From Corynebacterium sp. ACRQK (GTDB lineage Bacteria > Actinomycetota > Actinomycetes > Mycobacteriales > Mycobacteriaceae), in NCBI RefSeq assembly GCF_022345965.1, contig NZ_JAKRMU010000002.1, forward strand, positions 124,001 through 188,000: a stretch of DNA of 64,000 nucleotides, given 5' to 3'. The notes under the pieces were generated by a model that saw only the letters and a program-made list of their open reading frames with translations, had not been told where the DNA came from and ran no database searches. Made by a program: the position numbers and the translations under genes. Position 1 is the stretch's first letter. Each line of letters opens with the position of its first letter. This document shows positions 17,205-27,133 of this stretch, in pieces.

Positions 17205-19079
17205 ATGACCGATTCCGGAAATGACCAGGTAGGAGGCGCTGATTCCGCCGCAGTGGCGGCAGTCGCCGACCTGGCACCCACTGGATGCGGCCGGATCCTC
17301 TTCGTGGGCGCGGGCCCCGGAAACCCGGAGTTGCTGACCATCCGCGCGCGCGACATTCTGGAGACTACCGCCCATGCGTGGGTGGATCCGTCGGTATTGG
17401 AATCCGTGCAGAACATCATCGCCACCCGTCTGCCGGTGCCGCAGGAGAAGCTGGATGCTGCCGAGGCGGAGTGGGAGGCGAAGGTAAAAGCCGCCAAGGA
17501 GGCCGGTGCGCGCCGCCGCCCGCCACGCCCCGCCCCGCCGACTGCCGCGGAGATTGTACTGGCTGCCCCGGCGGCCACGGACCCTGAGATCGGTACAGAG
17601 GCCGGCAAGGAAACCGACACAGTTGACGACACAGATGCCGACGCAGAGACCTACGGCGAACCGGTACCGGATGCCGTCGCGCCGGACGTTTTAGCCGAGC
17701 AAATGGTGGCCTGCGCTAAGGCAGGCAACGACGTTGTCCGCCTCGTCGCCGGCAACCCGCTAAGCAACCCGGCGGTCATGCACGAGCTGCAACACGTTGC
17801 AGCAAGCCCAGTGGAGTTCCAGGTCATCCCCGGAATGACCGGTTCTGTGGCCGTTCCCGCCTTCACCGGTATTGGCCTTGGCCCGGACATCACCGAGGCC
17901 GATGTGCGTGGTGGCGCCGACTGGGATCAGCTGGCTGCCTCCGGGCTGCCGTTGATCCTTACCGCCGCCCCGGGAGACCTGGCAGCCATCGCGCAGGAGC
18001 TGAAGACGCGCGGCATCGCCGGGACCACTCCGGCGACCGTTACGCTGCACGGCACCACCCGCCGCCAGCGCAGCTACGATGCGACCCTGGATACGCTGAA
18101 GTCCATCACTACCCAGTCCGGCCCTGCCGCTAAGGATGGCGAGCTGCCAGCCGAGCTGATCGTCACGCTGGGTTCCCAGGTGGGCAACCGCTCCAAGTAC
18201 TCCTGGTGGGAAAACCGCGCCCTGTACGGCTGGACCGTGCTGGTGCCACGCGCCAAGAACCAGGCCGGCCCGATGAGCGCCCGCCTGGCCTCGCACGGCG
18301 CTATCCCCGTGGAGGTGCCCACCATCTCCGTCGAGCCACCCCGCAGCCCCGTGCAGATGGAGCGTGCCATCAAGGGCTTGGTCGATGGCCGTTACCACTG
18401 GATCGTCTTTACCAGCGTCAACGCGGTGAAGGCCGTGTGGGAGAAGCTGCGCGAGTTCGGTCTCGACGCCCGCGCTCTGGCGGGCGTGCGCGTGGCCGCC
18501 GTGGGTCCGAAGACCTCCCAGGCAGTGAAGGATCTGGGAATCACCCCGGAGCTGCTGCCGAAGGACGACGCACGCAACGCCGCGGGTCTGGTGGACGTCT
18601 TCCCGCCACACGACCCGGACTTGGATTTGGTCGACCGTGTGCTGCTGCCGCGCGCCGACATCGCCACCGACGTGCTGGTCGACGGCCTGATCGACCTCGG
18701 CTGGGACGTGGAGGACGTCGTGGCCTACCGTACCGTGCGCGCCGCCCCGCCCAGCCCGGAGATCCGCGACATGATCAAGACCGGCGGCTTCGATGCAGTG
18801 TGCTTCACTAGTTCTTCGACTGTGAAGAACCTGGTGGGCATCGCGGGTAAGCCACACGCGCGCACCATTATTGCCTGCATCGGGCCGATGGCCGCACAGA
18901 CCGCTCGCGAGCATGGCCTACGCGTCGACGTCATGCCGGAGGCCGCTGGCGTGCCGGAGCTTGTGGACGCCCTCGCTGATCACGTGGCTGACCTGCGCGC
19001 TAAGGGACAACTTCCGCCTCCGCGGAAGCGGAGGCGACGTCGTAAAAAGACGAGCGAGAAGAAGGACACCGGGGCCTAA
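17205..19079 (+). CDS. hemD: HemD fusion: degenerate uroporphyrinogen methyltransferase domain + uroporphyrinogen-III synthase
   Basis: A 624-residue fusion. Residues ~25-330 resemble SUMT/CysG methyltransferase: [16 protein letters not shown] is clear, but the usual GGDPFVFGRGGEE loop is replaced by [12 protein letters not shown] (~178-190), and an acidic/Pro-rich linker of about 90 residues interrupts the domain. Residues ~345-590 are uroporphyrinogen-III synthase (HemD), which closes and inverts ring D. The tail is Arg/Lys-rich. The same fusion occurs across Corynebacteriales. Synthase activity is well supported by the hemACDB context; methyltransferase activity is doubtful. Confidence 0.88.
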   Translation: MTDSGNDQVGGADSAAVAAVADLAPTGCGRILFVGAGPGNPELLTIRARDILETTAHAWVDPSVLESVQNIIATRLPVPQEKLDAAEAEWEAKVKAAKEAGARRRPPRPAPPTAAEIVLAAPAATDPEIGTEAGKETDTVDDTDADAETYGEPVPDAVAPDVLAEQMVACAKAGNDVVRLVAGNPLSNPAVMHELQHVAASPVEFQVIPGMTGSVAVPAFTGIGLGPDITEADVRGGADWDQLAASGLPLILTAAPGDLAAIAQELKTRGIAGTTPATVTLHGTTRRQRSYDATLDTLKSITTQSGPAAKDGELPAELIVTLGSQVGNRSKYSWWENRALYGWTVLVPRAKNQAGPMSARLASHGAIPVEVPTISVEPPRSPVQMERAIKGLVDGRYHWIVFTSVNAVKAVWEKLREFGLDARALAGVRVAAVGPKTSQAVKDLGITPELLPKDDARNAAGLVDVFPPHDPDLDLVDRVLLPRADIATDVLVDGLIDLGWDVEDVVAYRTVRAAPPSPEIRDMIKTGGFDAVCFTSSSTVKNLVGIAGKPHARTIIACIGPMAAQTAREHGLRVDVMPEAAGVPELVDALADHVADLRAKGQLPPPRKRRRRRKKTSEKKDTGA

Positions 19080-19101
19080 CAAGCCCGTTCGGACGCGGGA
19101 G

Positions 19102-19107
19102 TAGCAT
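19102..19107 (+). promoter_or_regulatory. -10 element of hemB, leaderless
   Basis: TAGCAT ends 7 bases before the hemB ATG at 19115, so hemB may be transcribed separately from hemD. Confidence 0.5.
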
Positions 19108-19114
19108 CGTTGGC

Positions 19115-20119
19115 ATGACTTCGAACTACACCCCGTTCCGCCGCCCCCGCCGACTCCGCACGACCCCGCAGATGCGCAACTTCACTGCGGAGACGGACCT
19201 GAACCCCAATCGGCTGGTGCTTCCGATGTTCATCGCCGATGGGCTGGACGCCCCACGGGACATCACCAGCCTGCCCGGCGTGCAGCAGCACACCGAGGAT
19301 TCGCTGCTGCGCGCGGTGGAAGAAGCCGCGAACGCGGGAGTGGGATCCATCGACCTGTTCGGCGTGCCGCTGGACGAAGACAAGGATGCGACCGGCAGCC
19401 AGTCGGTAGCTGAGGACGGCATTCTCAACCGCGGTCTGCGCGCCGTCCGCGAGCGCTTTGGCGACGACATCCTAGTGATGGCCGATACGTGCCTGGATGA
19501 GTTCACCGACCACGGCCACTGTGGCGTGCTCTCCACCGACCGTTACGGCCACCAGATCGTGGACAATGACGCAACCCTGCCGCAGTACGCGGAGATGGCG
19601 GTTGCGCAGGCCGAGGCTGGCGCGCACATCGTGAGCCCCTCCGGAATGATGGATGGGCAGATCCGGCACATCCGCGAAGCACTGGACGCGGCCGGCCACC
19701 AGGACGTATCGATCATGGCCTACTCCGCGAAGTACGCCTCCGCTTTCTTCGGCCCCTTCCGCGAGGCCGTGGGCTCCTCCCTGCAGGGCGACCGCCGCAC
19801 CTACCAGCAGGATCCCCGCAACCTGCGGGAATCCATCCTGGAAACCCAGCTGGACATCGACGAGGGGGCGGACATGGTGATGGTCAAGCCCGCCATGCCC
19901 TACCTGGACGTGCTGCGTGAAGTGGCGAACATGTCCCCAGTGCCCGTGGCGGCCTACCAGGTCTCCGGCGAGTACGCGATGATCTCCGCAGCTGCGCAGA
20001 ACGGCTGGATCGACGAGGAAGCCGCGATCATGGAATCCATCTACGGCATCCGCCGCGCCGGGGCGGACATTATCCTGACCTACTGGGCAACCCGCGTGGC
20101 GCAGATGCTGCAGGGCTAG
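19115..20119 (+). CDS. hemB: delta-aminolevulinic acid dehydratase (porphobilinogen synthase)
   Basis: Condenses two ALA molecules to porphobilinogen. Schiff-base lysines are Lys206 in [14 protein letters not shown] and Lys258 in [11 protein letters not shown]. The metal region reads [14 protein letters not shown] (Cys126, Asp128, Cys136): two of the three zinc cysteines of the E. coli type remain and the middle one is Asp, so metal use may be unusual. Length is 334, normal. It lies 35 bases after hemD with its own leaderless-type promoter. Confidence 0.95.
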   Translation: MTSNYTPFRRPRRLRTTPQMRNFTAETDLNPNRLVLPMFIADGLDAPRDITSLPGVQQHTEDSLLRAVEEAANAGVGSIDLFGVPLDEDKDATGSQSVAEDGILNRGLRAVRERFGDDILVMADTCLDEFTDHGHCGVLSTDRYGHQIVDNDATLPQYAEMAVAQAEAGAHIVSPSGMMDGQIRHIREALDAAGHQDVSIMAYSAKYASAFFGPFREAVGSSLQGDRRTYQQDPRNLRESILETQLDIDEGADMVMVKPAMPYLDVLREVANMSPVPVAAYQVSGEYAMISAAAQNGWIDEEAAIMESIYGIRRAGADIILTYWATRVAQMLQG

Positions 20120-20185
20120 ACGCTTCGCGTTTCATGTGCCCAAAGATGCTTAATCACCCGTAATCACAGTAGGCTAGATGGCTGT

Positions 20186-21088
20186 ATGAACAGCACCGAC
20201 AGCAGCGCACATATGAGCACACAGCAACACGACCCCCGCCTCCAGGGTGGTTCCCAGGGCGGCCCGCAGCAGGGCTCGCACGGCCAGCAGCCGGGGCCAC
20301 AGCGGGGCCAGCAGAACCCGCAGGGGCAGCCGGGGCCGCACGGCCCGCAGGGGCCGTATGGTTCACCCGGCCCGCAGCAACCCCTCAAGCCGCCGAAACC
20401 TCCGAAGGTGGGACGCAAGGACGGCCTCGCTCCGAACCTCAAGGAAGCGCCGGAAGACGTGCGCTACGGAGTATGGGCCTGGCTGGCAGTAGCCGTGCTG
20501 CAGCTGCTGGCCAGCGTGGTGCAGTTCGTGGCCAACATCGTCGACCCACGTGCGCTGACCCAGAGCAGCCAGGGCATCCTCGATAGCCAAAGTGGCCTGT
20601 TCGCCAGCGTTTTGGCGGACCAGGATGCCTCCGAGATCGCCATGCAGGTAAACATCAGCTCGCTGATGTGGGGCATCATCGCCTCGGCGGCGTGCGCTTA
20701 CCTGGCCTGGCGCGCAGGCCGCGGAGCCCCGTACTCCCGCCTGTTCCTGAACGTCGCCTCCGTGTTCATGATCTTCAACGCGGTGCTCATCACGTTCGCC
20801 AGCGGGCCGGACTTCATGCCCGTAGGCTTCGTGCTGCTCATCGGCATTCTGACCATCCTGTCCGGCGTATGCGCTGCACTGGGCCTGTGGTTTATGTCTC
20901 GCCCGGAGAACCACGACTGGCTGGGCATGCCCAGCGTTAAGGAAATGGAGAAGTACGCCAAGGAGATGGACGAGTACAAGGCGGAAGCGCGGCGTCAAAA
21001 AGAAGAGCTAAAAAAACAAAAGAACAGCGATAACAGCAACAATAACGACCATAAGGACCGCACTGACCACACCTGGGGAGGGCGCTGA
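20186..21088 (+). CDS. membrane protein with Gln/Gly/Pro-rich head
   Basis: A 300-residue protein not recognised. Residues 1-75 are Gln/Gly/Pro/His-rich low complexity, including PQGPYGSPGPQ, probably disordered in the cytoplasm. Four predicted membrane helices follow (~92-235). The C-terminal ~60 residues are highly charged, probably coiled coil, then Asn/Asp-rich. It is 2 bases from the next gene and forms a unit with it and the P-type ATPase homologue, between hemB and hemL. TAGGCT (20170-20175) is a likely -10. Function unknown. Confidence 0.6.
   Translation: MNSTDSSAHMSTQQHDPRLQGGSQGGPQQGSHGQQPGPQRGQQNPQGQPGPHGPQGPYGSPGPQQPLKPPKPPKVGRKDGLAPNLKEAPEDVRYGVWAWLAVAVLQLLASVVQFVANIVDPRALTQSSQGILDSQSGLFASVLADQDASEIAMQVNISSLMWGIIASAACAYLAWRAGRGAPYSRLFLNVASVFMIFNAVLITFASGPDFMPVGFVLLIGILTILSGVCAALGLWFMSRPENHDWLGMPSVKEMEKYAKEMDEYKAEARRQKEELKKQKNSDNSNNNDHKDRTDHTWGGR
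20989..21012 (+). repeat. dispersed motif copy 5
   Basis: GCGGCGTCAAAAAGAAGAGC, in the charged tail of the 20186-21088 membrane protein; another A-rich run follows one turn later. Confidence 0.6.
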
Positions 21089-21090
21089 CC

Positions 21091-21636
21091 ATGCCCGCCA
21101 TGTTTCCCTCGATGGTTCCGAGCGGCCAGGACCCAAACCGCGATGTTAAGTACTGGCAGCCCGGCGACCCTACGCCGCGCCTGGTGATCATCAGCTTTGT
21201 CATGCTGGTGGTCCTGGGACTGCTGATGATCTTTTTCGGTGTGCTCTCCCTTACGGCCTCATGGGACCGCGAGCCGATGAACGCAGAGGAAGCCGAACAG
21301 ATGGACTTCGTGCGTAACAACGTGCGCATCCTCGGTGGCATCAACGTCGTGGTGGGCGCGGTGCTGGTGTACTTCTCCCGCGGTGTGCGCGACGGTTACC
21401 GCAGCAAGCGCCGTTTGGTGCTGTGGTTCGGCGCGCTGGGCATCCTATTCATGCTGGCAGGATGGGTTTTCGGCTTCACAGGCCCCGGGCAGGCCATCCT
21501 GGCCTTGCTGTTGGCAGTTGCGCTGCTGATGGCCTATCGCCCTGCGGTTAACCCGTTTTTTGACGCCGGGCACCGGCTCGATGGACCACCCATCGAAGGT
21601 GACGGCACCCTGCCGGGCGATAGCCTGCGGAGTTAA
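21091..21636 (+). CDS. membrane protein of unknown function
   Basis: A 181-residue protein with about four predicted membrane helices (~30-55, 80-100, 110-130, 135-155) and a short hydrophilic tail. No family recognised. It begins 2 bases after the previous stop and ends 5 bases before the P-type ATPase homologue, so the three are probably translated from one message. It may be a partner of the ATPase homologue; this is inference from spacing only. Confidence 0.6.
   Translation: MPAMFPSMVPSGQDPNRDVKYWQPGDPTPRLVIISFVMLVVLGLLMIFFGVLSLTASWDREPMNAEEAEQMDFVRNNVRILGGINVVVGAVLVYFSRGVRDGYRSKRRLVLWFGALGILFMLAGWVFGFTGPGQAILALLLAVALLMAYRPAVNPFFDAGHRLDGPPIEGDGTLPGDSLRS
21551..21570 (-). repeat. dispersed motif copy 6
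   Basis: CCCGGCGTCAAAAAACGGGT; here the core is also part of a CCCG/CGGG dyad. Confidence 0.55.
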
Positions 21637-21641
21637 CAGGA

Positions 21642-24413
21642 ATGGCTGAAAACGACTCAAGGATCGTCCCGACCAGCAGCAGAGCTGCTAGGCAAGCCTC
21701 CGTGGGGGTCGACGACGTCGACGAAGCGATCCTGCAGGCCCGCGAGGCGGCGGCGAAGGCCGGCTTCGACATGGACCGCACGCCGTCCACTGATGAAGAA
21801 GCCGACCGCGCCGCACGCGAACACTGGGGACTCGCCAGTTTCGCCTACCGCCTGGAAGGGCTGGAATCCGCGGTGGCCGCCACCACTGTGGAGGAGGAGC
21901 TCAACGACATTCCGGGTGTGCAGGCCGCGGTGGTGTACTCCACCGGCATGGCATGGATCTCCGCTGAAGATCACGTGCTACCTGCCCAGATCCAGGAGGT
22001 GCTGGAAAGGCACAACCTGGATAGCTGGCTGACGGATTCCTCCCTGCGCCGCCGGGCCTCGCGGCTGGAGATCGAGGAAACCCGTCGACGCATGCGGCGC
22101 CACGCCAGCGACCATCGGAGGGCATGGGCTGCGGCGGAAAGCCGCAAACGGCGCGACAGGAACAAGGTGGAGCTGGATAGGTTTCGCCGTCAGAACCCCT
22201 TCGACTCCACAGAGGGGCTGCACACCGCCCGGCAGCTGATTACCCGCATGCGACTGATCGTCGCCGTGGTGTTGGGACTGCCGGTGGTGGTTCTGCAGCT
22301 GGTGTCCGCCTGGCAGTTCGACTATTGGCAGTGGGGCTGCTTGGCGCTGGCCACCCCAGTAGTGACGTGGTGCGCCTGGCCTTTCCACCGGGCTTTTTTC
22401 GGTGGCTTAAGACGCGGCCAATCCGCCCTGGACGGTGCCAGTTCCGTGGCGATCCTTCTGGCCTACCTGTATTCGGCGTGCACCCTGATTTTCACTTCCG
22501 CCGGCAACGTGGGCTGGCAGAGCCACCAGGTGCTGTTCGCCGGAGTGTGGTCCGCGCAGGACATCGAGGGCGCAGTTTTCTTCGACGTCGCCTGCGGCGG
22601 CACTATCCTGTTGCTCTTCGGCAGGCTGCTATCCCGGCGCACGGCGCTGCGTTCGAAATCGATCCTTTCTGTGCTGACCGTGCCCGCCGCCAAGGAAGTA
22701 ACGGTGGTGCGTAAGACTCGTAAGTCGAAGACGGAGAAGAAGGACATTCCGATCGCGGAGATCCGCACGGGCGACGACATCATCATTCAAACCGGAATGA
22801 TGGTGCCCAGCGACGGCGAGATCATCAGCGGTAAATCCCTGGTGGACATGGGGCCGGTCGGTGGCATGCACCGCACCTTCGAAGTTTCTGTCGGCGACCG
22901 CATTTATGCTGGTGCTCGCAACCATGGCGGGACTTTGAAGATGCGTGTGCACGCTACGGGATCCTCTACGCGCTTGGCCGCGATGCACCGTTGGGTGCGC
23001 GGGTCGGCGCTGGACGAGACCCGCCTGACGCAACTGACGAACCGCACCGCCAGCCTGCTGGTGCCGTGGGCTTTCGTACTGGCGGCCGTGGACTTTATCG
23101 CCTGGCTGGCCATCACTAAGTCCGTCGATGCGGCGATGGCCACCGTCCTGTCCCTACTGGCAGTCGTTGCGCCCGTCGCCTTGGCACTGTCCGCGCCGCT
23201 GGCGCTGCGCTTGGGCCTGTGGCGCGCTGCCACCTCGGGCGCCCTGCTACGCGATACGAGCACCATCCACAAGCTCGCTGAGGTGGACGCCATCATCTTC
23301 AACCGCGTGGGCACCCTCACCGACGGGCCGATGCACGTCATCGACGTCACGCCTGTCAAGGGGGAGAATCCGGACCTGATCCTCCGTGTGGCCGGCGCTC
23401 TTTCCCTGGAATCGAACCACGCCGTCTCCCAAGCACTGGTGCGCGCCGACCGGGAGGCGCGCGATAGCGGTGCAGGCGGGGAGGGGATTCCCAACTGGCT
23501 GGACGTAGGCGAGGTGAAGATTACCAAGGACGGCACCTTCGAGGGCATGGTGGAACTGCCGATGGGGGGTGAGATGCGGCACGTCAGGGCGCGCCTGTGG
23601 CGCCCGCACGATTTGGGTGAGATTCGCGACCCACGCCTGGCCACGGCCGCTTTGAATGGCGGATCGCCCGTGATCGTCAGCTGGAAAGGCAAGGACCGCG
23701 GCGTCATCAACCTGGCCGATAGCTTCAAGGACGATGCCCCGGCCGCGATCGACCGGCTGGAGGACATGCAGCTGGAGACCTACATGCTCTCCCGCGACAT
23801 CTATCCGGTGGCTCGTCGAACGGCGAACGCACTCGGCATTTCCACCGTGCTGGCCGGTATCGCGCCGAACCGTAAGGAGGCCACGGTGCGCGGCGTGCAC
23901 GCCATGGGCGTGCGTGTGGCCATGGTGGGCGATAGTGATGTGTTGGGCGCACTGCGGGTCGCGGACGTGGGCATCCTCATGGCCTCTTCCAACCGCATAG
24001 ACCCTACCGCGGCAGAGGTGGTGGATGTGGTGATGCAGCGCGAGGACGTTGCCGCGCTGCCGGATCTGGTGAATCTGGTCCGCCATGTCCGCAACACCAC
24101 TGATTGGAACGTGTGGCTGTCCTGGACGTACAACGTAGTCGGCGCGACATTGGCGGTCGTCGGTGTGCTCAATCCCCTATTGGCTACGGTATTTATGCTG
24201 CTCAGTTCCACGTTGATCGAAAGCCGGAGCGCCCGCATCTTGCACCGTAACTATGCGCGCGGCACACTGCGCCAGACCCACTCGTGGCAGGGCTGGGTGG
24301 AGCGCCGGCGGGAGATCCGCGAGTTGCGCAAGCAGGAGAAGCAGCGCGCCGAGGCGATTTCCCTGGCCCGTGTGGAGGCCGCGGATGAGGAGTATGAGCA
24401 GTCCCAGCGTTAG
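21642..24413 (+). CDS. P-type ATPase homologue lacking catalytic motifs (pseudo-enzyme)
   Basis: A 923-residue protein with the architecture of a P1B metal ATPase: N-terminal region with a degenerate heavy-metal-like fold (~60-130), paired membrane helices, actuator region (~375-440), core helices and a C-terminal P/N domain. Every key motif is changed. DKTGT is NRVGT, with Asn554 where the phosphorylated Asp should be. The TGES loop is GPVGGMH. The intramembrane CPC is APVAL (~residue 510). GDGxNDxP is GDSDVLGAL (~763). The reading frame is intact and codon use looks normal, so it is a maintained non-pumping protein rather than a decaying gene. Role unknown; it could be a scaffold or sensor linked to haem or metal. 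Confidence 0.85.
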   Translation: MAENDSRIVPTSSRAARQASVGVDDVDEAILQAREAAAKAGFDMDRTPSTDEEADRAAREHWGLASFAYRLEGLESAVAATTVEEELNDIPGVQAAVVYSTGMAWISAEDHVLPAQIQEVLERHNLDSWLTDSSLRRRASRLEIEETRRRMRRHASDHRRAWAAAESRKRRDRNKVELDRFRRQNPFDSTEGLHTARQLITRMRLIVAVVLGLPVVVLQLVSAWQFDYWQWGCLALATPVVTWCAWPFHRAFFGGLRRGQSALDGASSVAILLAYLYSACTLIFTSAGNVGWQSHQVLFAGVWSAQDIEGAVFFDVACGGTILLLFGRLLSRRTALRSKSILSVLTVPAAKEVTVVRKTRKSKTEKKDIPIAEIRTGDDIIIQTGMMVPSDGEIISGKSLVDMGPVGGMHRTFEVSVGDRIYAGARNHGGTLKMRVHATGSSTRLAAMHRWVRGSALDETRLTQLTNRTASLLVPWAFVLAAVDFIAWLAITKSVDAAMATVLSLLAVVAPVALALSAPLALRLGLWRAATSGALLRDTSTIHKLAEVDAIIFNRVGTLTDGPMHVIDVTPVKGENPDLILRVAGALSLESNHAVSQALVRADREARDSGAGGEGIPNWLDVGEVKITKDGTFEGMVELPMGGEMRHVRARLWRPHDLGEIRDPRLATAALNGGSPVIVSWKGKDRGVINLADSFKDDAPAAIDRLEDMQLETYMLSRDIYPVARRTANALGISTVLAGIAPNRKEATVRGVHAMGVRVAMVGDSDVLGALRVADVGILMASSNRIDPTAAEVVDVVMQREDVAALPDLVNLVRHVRNTTDWNVWLSWTYNVVGATLAVVGVLNPLLATVFMLLSSTLIESRSARILHRNYARGTLRQTHSWQGWVERRREIRELRKQEKQRAEAISLARVEAADEEYEQSQR

Positions 24414-24476
24414 CCGCGCTAGGCTGGTGGGGATTGCAAGCTAACCACTAGTGAAGTGGCAGGAAGGATCCTTTTC

Positions 24477-25808
24477 GTGTCTGTTAATGCCGACCCTCAG
24501 CACTCGAATAGCCCCCAGAGCCAGGCCAGCGAGAAAGCCTTCGATCGGGCTCGCACGCTGATCCCGGGCGGGGTGAACTCGCCGGTTCGCGCGTTCGGAT
24601 CTGTGGGCGGCACCCCGCCGTTCATCACCTCCGCGCAGGGCTCAACGCTGCACGACGTCGACGGCAACTCCTACGTGGACCTGTTTTGCTCCTGGGGACC
24701 GATGATCCACGGGCATGCGCACCCGCAGATCGTGGAGGCAGTTCGGGAGGCTGCGGGCCGCGGTCTTTCCTTCGGCGCGCCGACCACGATGGAGGTTGAC
24801 CTGGTGGAGGAGATCGTCCGCCGCACTTCCGTTGAGAAGGCCCGCCTGGTGAACTCCGGCACCGAGGCAACGATGTCCGCCATCCGCCTGGCCCGCGGCT
24901 ACACGGGGCGTGACAAGATCCTGAAGTTCGAGGGCTGCTACCACGGTCACGTCGATTCGCTGCTGGTGGCGGCCGGTTCCGGTGTGGCTACGTTCGGCCT
25001 ACCGGATTCCCCGGGCATCACCAAGGCCGCCGCGGGCGATACCGTCGTGGTGCCTTACCGTGACGTGCAGGCCGTGGAAGATGCGTTTGCCTCCCACGCG
25101 GGCGAAATCGCCGCAATCATCGTGGAGGGTGCCGCCGGCAACATGGGCACCGTTAACCCGCATGGCTTCAACGCGGAGCTGCAGCGCATTGCCCACGAAA
25201 ATGGTGCCCTGCTGATTGTCGATGAGGTCATGACGGGCTTCCGCGTCAGCGAGTCCGGCTGGTATGGCAAGGATGGCGTGGCCGGCGACCTGACGACGTT
25301 CGGCAAGGTCGTCTCCGGTGGACTGCCTGCCGCTGCTTTCGGCGGCAAGGTGGAGATTATGGATCACCTCGCGCCGGTGGGGCCGGTCTATCAGGCCGGT
25401 ACTCTGTCGGGCAATCCGGTTGCCGTCGCCTCGGGCTTGGCCTCTTTGAAGTTGGCTGACGCCGCCGCGTACCAGAAGCTCGATGCGAATGCCGACGCGC
25501 TGGCAGGCATCCTGTCCGAGGCGTTGACTAAGGCCTCCGTGGCCCACCACATCCAGCGAGCGGGCAGCATGGTGAGCGTGCGCTTCGCCGAGGGGGAGGG
25601 CGCGAACTTTGCGGATATGAAGGCCGCGGATACCTTCCGCTACCCGGCCTTCTTCCACGCTTTCTTGGACCACGGGGTTTTCGCTCCGCCGAGCGTCTTC
25701 GAGACCTGGTTCGTCTCCACGGCACTGACCGATGCCGACTTCGAGAAGATCGCGGCGGCTGCCACGCCGGCCGCGGAAGCTGCGGCAGTGGCCACCCCTG
25801 CTGCTTAA
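24477..25808 (+). CDS. hemL: glutamate-1-semialdehyde 2,1-aminomutase
   Basis: PLP enzyme converting glutamate-1-semialdehyde to [20 protein letters not shown] is at the N-terminus, [14 protein letters not shown] near residue 122, and the PLP lysine is Lys277 in [17 protein letters not shown]. The GTG at 24477 is preceded by AGGAAGG at ideal spacing; a longer in-frame start at 24456 would place that ribosome site inside the gene. This gives 443 residues. The Ala-rich C-terminal tail is extra. It lies 63 bases after the ATPase homologue. Confidence 0.95.
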   Translation: MSVNADPQHSNSPQSQASEKAFDRARTLIPGGVNSPVRAFGSVGGTPPFITSAQGSTLHDVDGNSYVDLFCSWGPMIHGHAHPQIVEAVREAAGRGLSFGAPTTMEVDLVEEIVRRTSVEKARLVNSGTEATMSAIRLARGYTGRDKILKFEGCYHGHVDSLLVAAGSGVATFGLPDSPGITKAAAGDTVVVPYRDVQAVEDAFASHAGEIAAIIVEGAAGNMGTVNPHGFNAELQRIAHENGALLIVDEVMTGFRVSESGWYGKDGVAGDLTTFGKVVSGGLPAAAFGGKVEIMDHLAPVGPVYQAGTLSGNPVAVASGLASLKLADAAAYQKLDANADALAGILSEALTKASVAHHIQRAGSMVSVRFAEGEGANFADMKAADTFRYPAFFHAFLDHGVFAPPSVFETWFVSTALTDADFEKIAAAATPAAEAAAVATPAA

Positions 25809-25903
25809 GTTTTACGCTGGGATCTAGTTCAAAGAATCTAAAACCCCAGTAAGAAGCACTTAAAGCAGGGTTTGCCTTACTTGGGTTGGGGTGGCGGGCA
25901 CGC

Positions 25904-25909
25904 TAAGCT
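25904..25909 (+). promoter_or_regulatory. -10 element of the histidine phosphatase gene, leaderless
   Basis: TAAGCT ends 8 bases before ATG 25918. It would drive the phosphatase and the tlpA-ccdA genes behind it. Confidence 0.5.
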
Positions 25910-25917
25910 AGGTGACC

Positions 25918-26523
25918 ATGGCAACGATCGTTCACCTTGTACGGCACGGAGAAGTGCACAACCCAGATCGCATTCTCTATGGCCGTTTGCCCGGCTATCA
26001 CCTCTCTGAGCGGGGGCGGAACATGGCGCATGCCACCGCAGCCGACCTCGCTGACCACGACGTGGTGTACCTGGCGGCGTCCCCGCTGCAGCGGGCGCAG
26101 GAAACCGCCCGGCCGTTTTCCGAAAAGCTGGGCCTGGAGGTTTACACGGACGAGCGCATCATCGAGGCAGGTAACGATCTGCAGGGCCTGCATATCAAGG
26201 GCGTGCGCAGCGCGCTGTGGAACCCGAAGCGTTGGCCCATGCTGAAGAATCCCACCATCCCCAGCTGGGGCGAGCCCTACCAGGAGATCGCCGACCGGAT
26301 GTGGGAGGCTGTCAACGCCGCGCGCGAGAAGGCCCGCGGGCACGAGGCCGTGCTGGTCACCCACCAGCTGCCGATCGTGATGATCCAGCGCGACGTGCAG
26401 GGCCTGCCCCTGGCACACAACCCGGCGGACCGCCAGTGCGAGTTGGCCTCCGTGACCTCGCTGGTATTCGACGGCGGACAGCTGACAGACATCTTCTATT
26501 CCGAGCCAGCGCAGGAGATTTAA
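25918..26523 (+). CDS. histidine phosphatase superfamily protein
   Basis: A ~201-residue RHG-motif phosphatase: LVRHGEVHNP with catalytic His near residue 8, the second His in VLVTHQLPIVMIQ near 147, and an Arg in AASPLQRAQETARP. It matches Rv0525, which precedes the cytochrome c biogenesis genes. The substrate is unknown. A GTG two codons upstream (25912) is also possible, but the -10 spacing favours the ATG. It ends 1 base before the next start, so it is co-transcribed with the thioredoxin-like gene. Confidence 0.8.
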   Translation: MATIVHLVRHGEVHNPDRILYGRLPGYHLSERGRNMAHATAADLADHDVVYLAASPLQRAQETARPFSEKLGLEVYTDERIIEAGNDLQGLHIKGVRSALWNPKRWPMLKNPTIPSWGEPYQEIADRMWEAVNAAREKARGHEAVLVTHQLPIVMIQRDVQGLPLAHNPADRQCELASVTSLVFDGGQLTDIFYSEPAQEI

Positions 26524-26524
26524 G

Positions 26525-27133
26525 GTGCGTAAAAAGCTAACGGCAGTGCTTGCAGCAACTCTCCTTGCCAGCGGGGCAGCTCTTACTGCCTGCGGAGAGG
26601 AAAACACCGCAGGCAAGGACGCGGTGACCAGCGGCGGAACCTTCGAGTTCGTCGCTCCCGGCGGGCAAACCAGCATCCACTACGCACCAGAGGAGCGCAA
26701 GGAGGTCGCCGACTTCACTGGCACCAATCTGGACGGCGGCGATGACATCAACCTCTCGGACTTCGAGGGCCAGGTCGTGGTGCTGAACGCCTGGGGTCAG
26801 TGGTGCGGACCGTGCCGAAGCGAATCCGACGACCTGCAGCGCGTCCAGGAGAAGCTGGAGAAGCACGGCGGCGGCACCGTCCTGGGCATCAACGTGCGAG
26901 ACAACGTCAAGGAAAAGCCGCAGGACTTCGTCAAGGACAACGGGATCACCTACCCGTCTATCTACGACCCGCCGTTCAAGACCGCCCTGGCACTGGGTGG
27001 CGTGCCGGCCTCCGTTATTCCCACCACCATCGTGTTAGATAAGCAGCACCGTCCGGCCCACATCTTCTTAAAGGAAATCACCGACAAGGAACTGTGGAAG
27101 CAGGTCGAGCCACTGCTGGACGAGGAAGCGTAG
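26525..27133 (+). CDS. TlpA/ResA-family thiol-disulfide lipoprotein
   Basis: A 202-residue exported thioredoxin. The signal peptide ends in the lipobox LTAC (Cys23), so it is membrane-anchored outside. The redox site is WGQWCGPC (Cys94, Cys97) and the cis-Pro region is ASVIPTTIVLD. In system II cytochrome c biogenesis such proteins reduce the apocytochrome CxxCH cysteines before haem attachment, using electrons from CcdA, the next gene. GTG start; neighbours abut on both sides. Confidence 0.9.
   Translation: MRKKLTAVLAATLLASGAALTACGEENTAGKDAVTSGGTFEFVAPGGQTSIHYAPEERKEVADFTGTNLDGGDDINLSDFEGQVVVLNAWGQWCGPCRSESDDLQRVQEKLEKHGGGTVLGINVRDNVKEKPQDFVKDNGITYPSIYDPPFKTALALGGVPASVIPTTIVLDKQHRPAHIFLKEITDKELWKQVEPLLDEEA

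Noticed and set aside
17760-18914. 384-codon minus-strand open frame inside hemD
   Set aside because: Composition is that of an antisense shadow (His/Gly/Val-rich) and it lies wholly within a well-supported gene.
25872-25895. DtxR-like box before the histidine phosphatase gene
   Set aside because: Only about 11 of 19 positions match by eye, too weak to report as a site.
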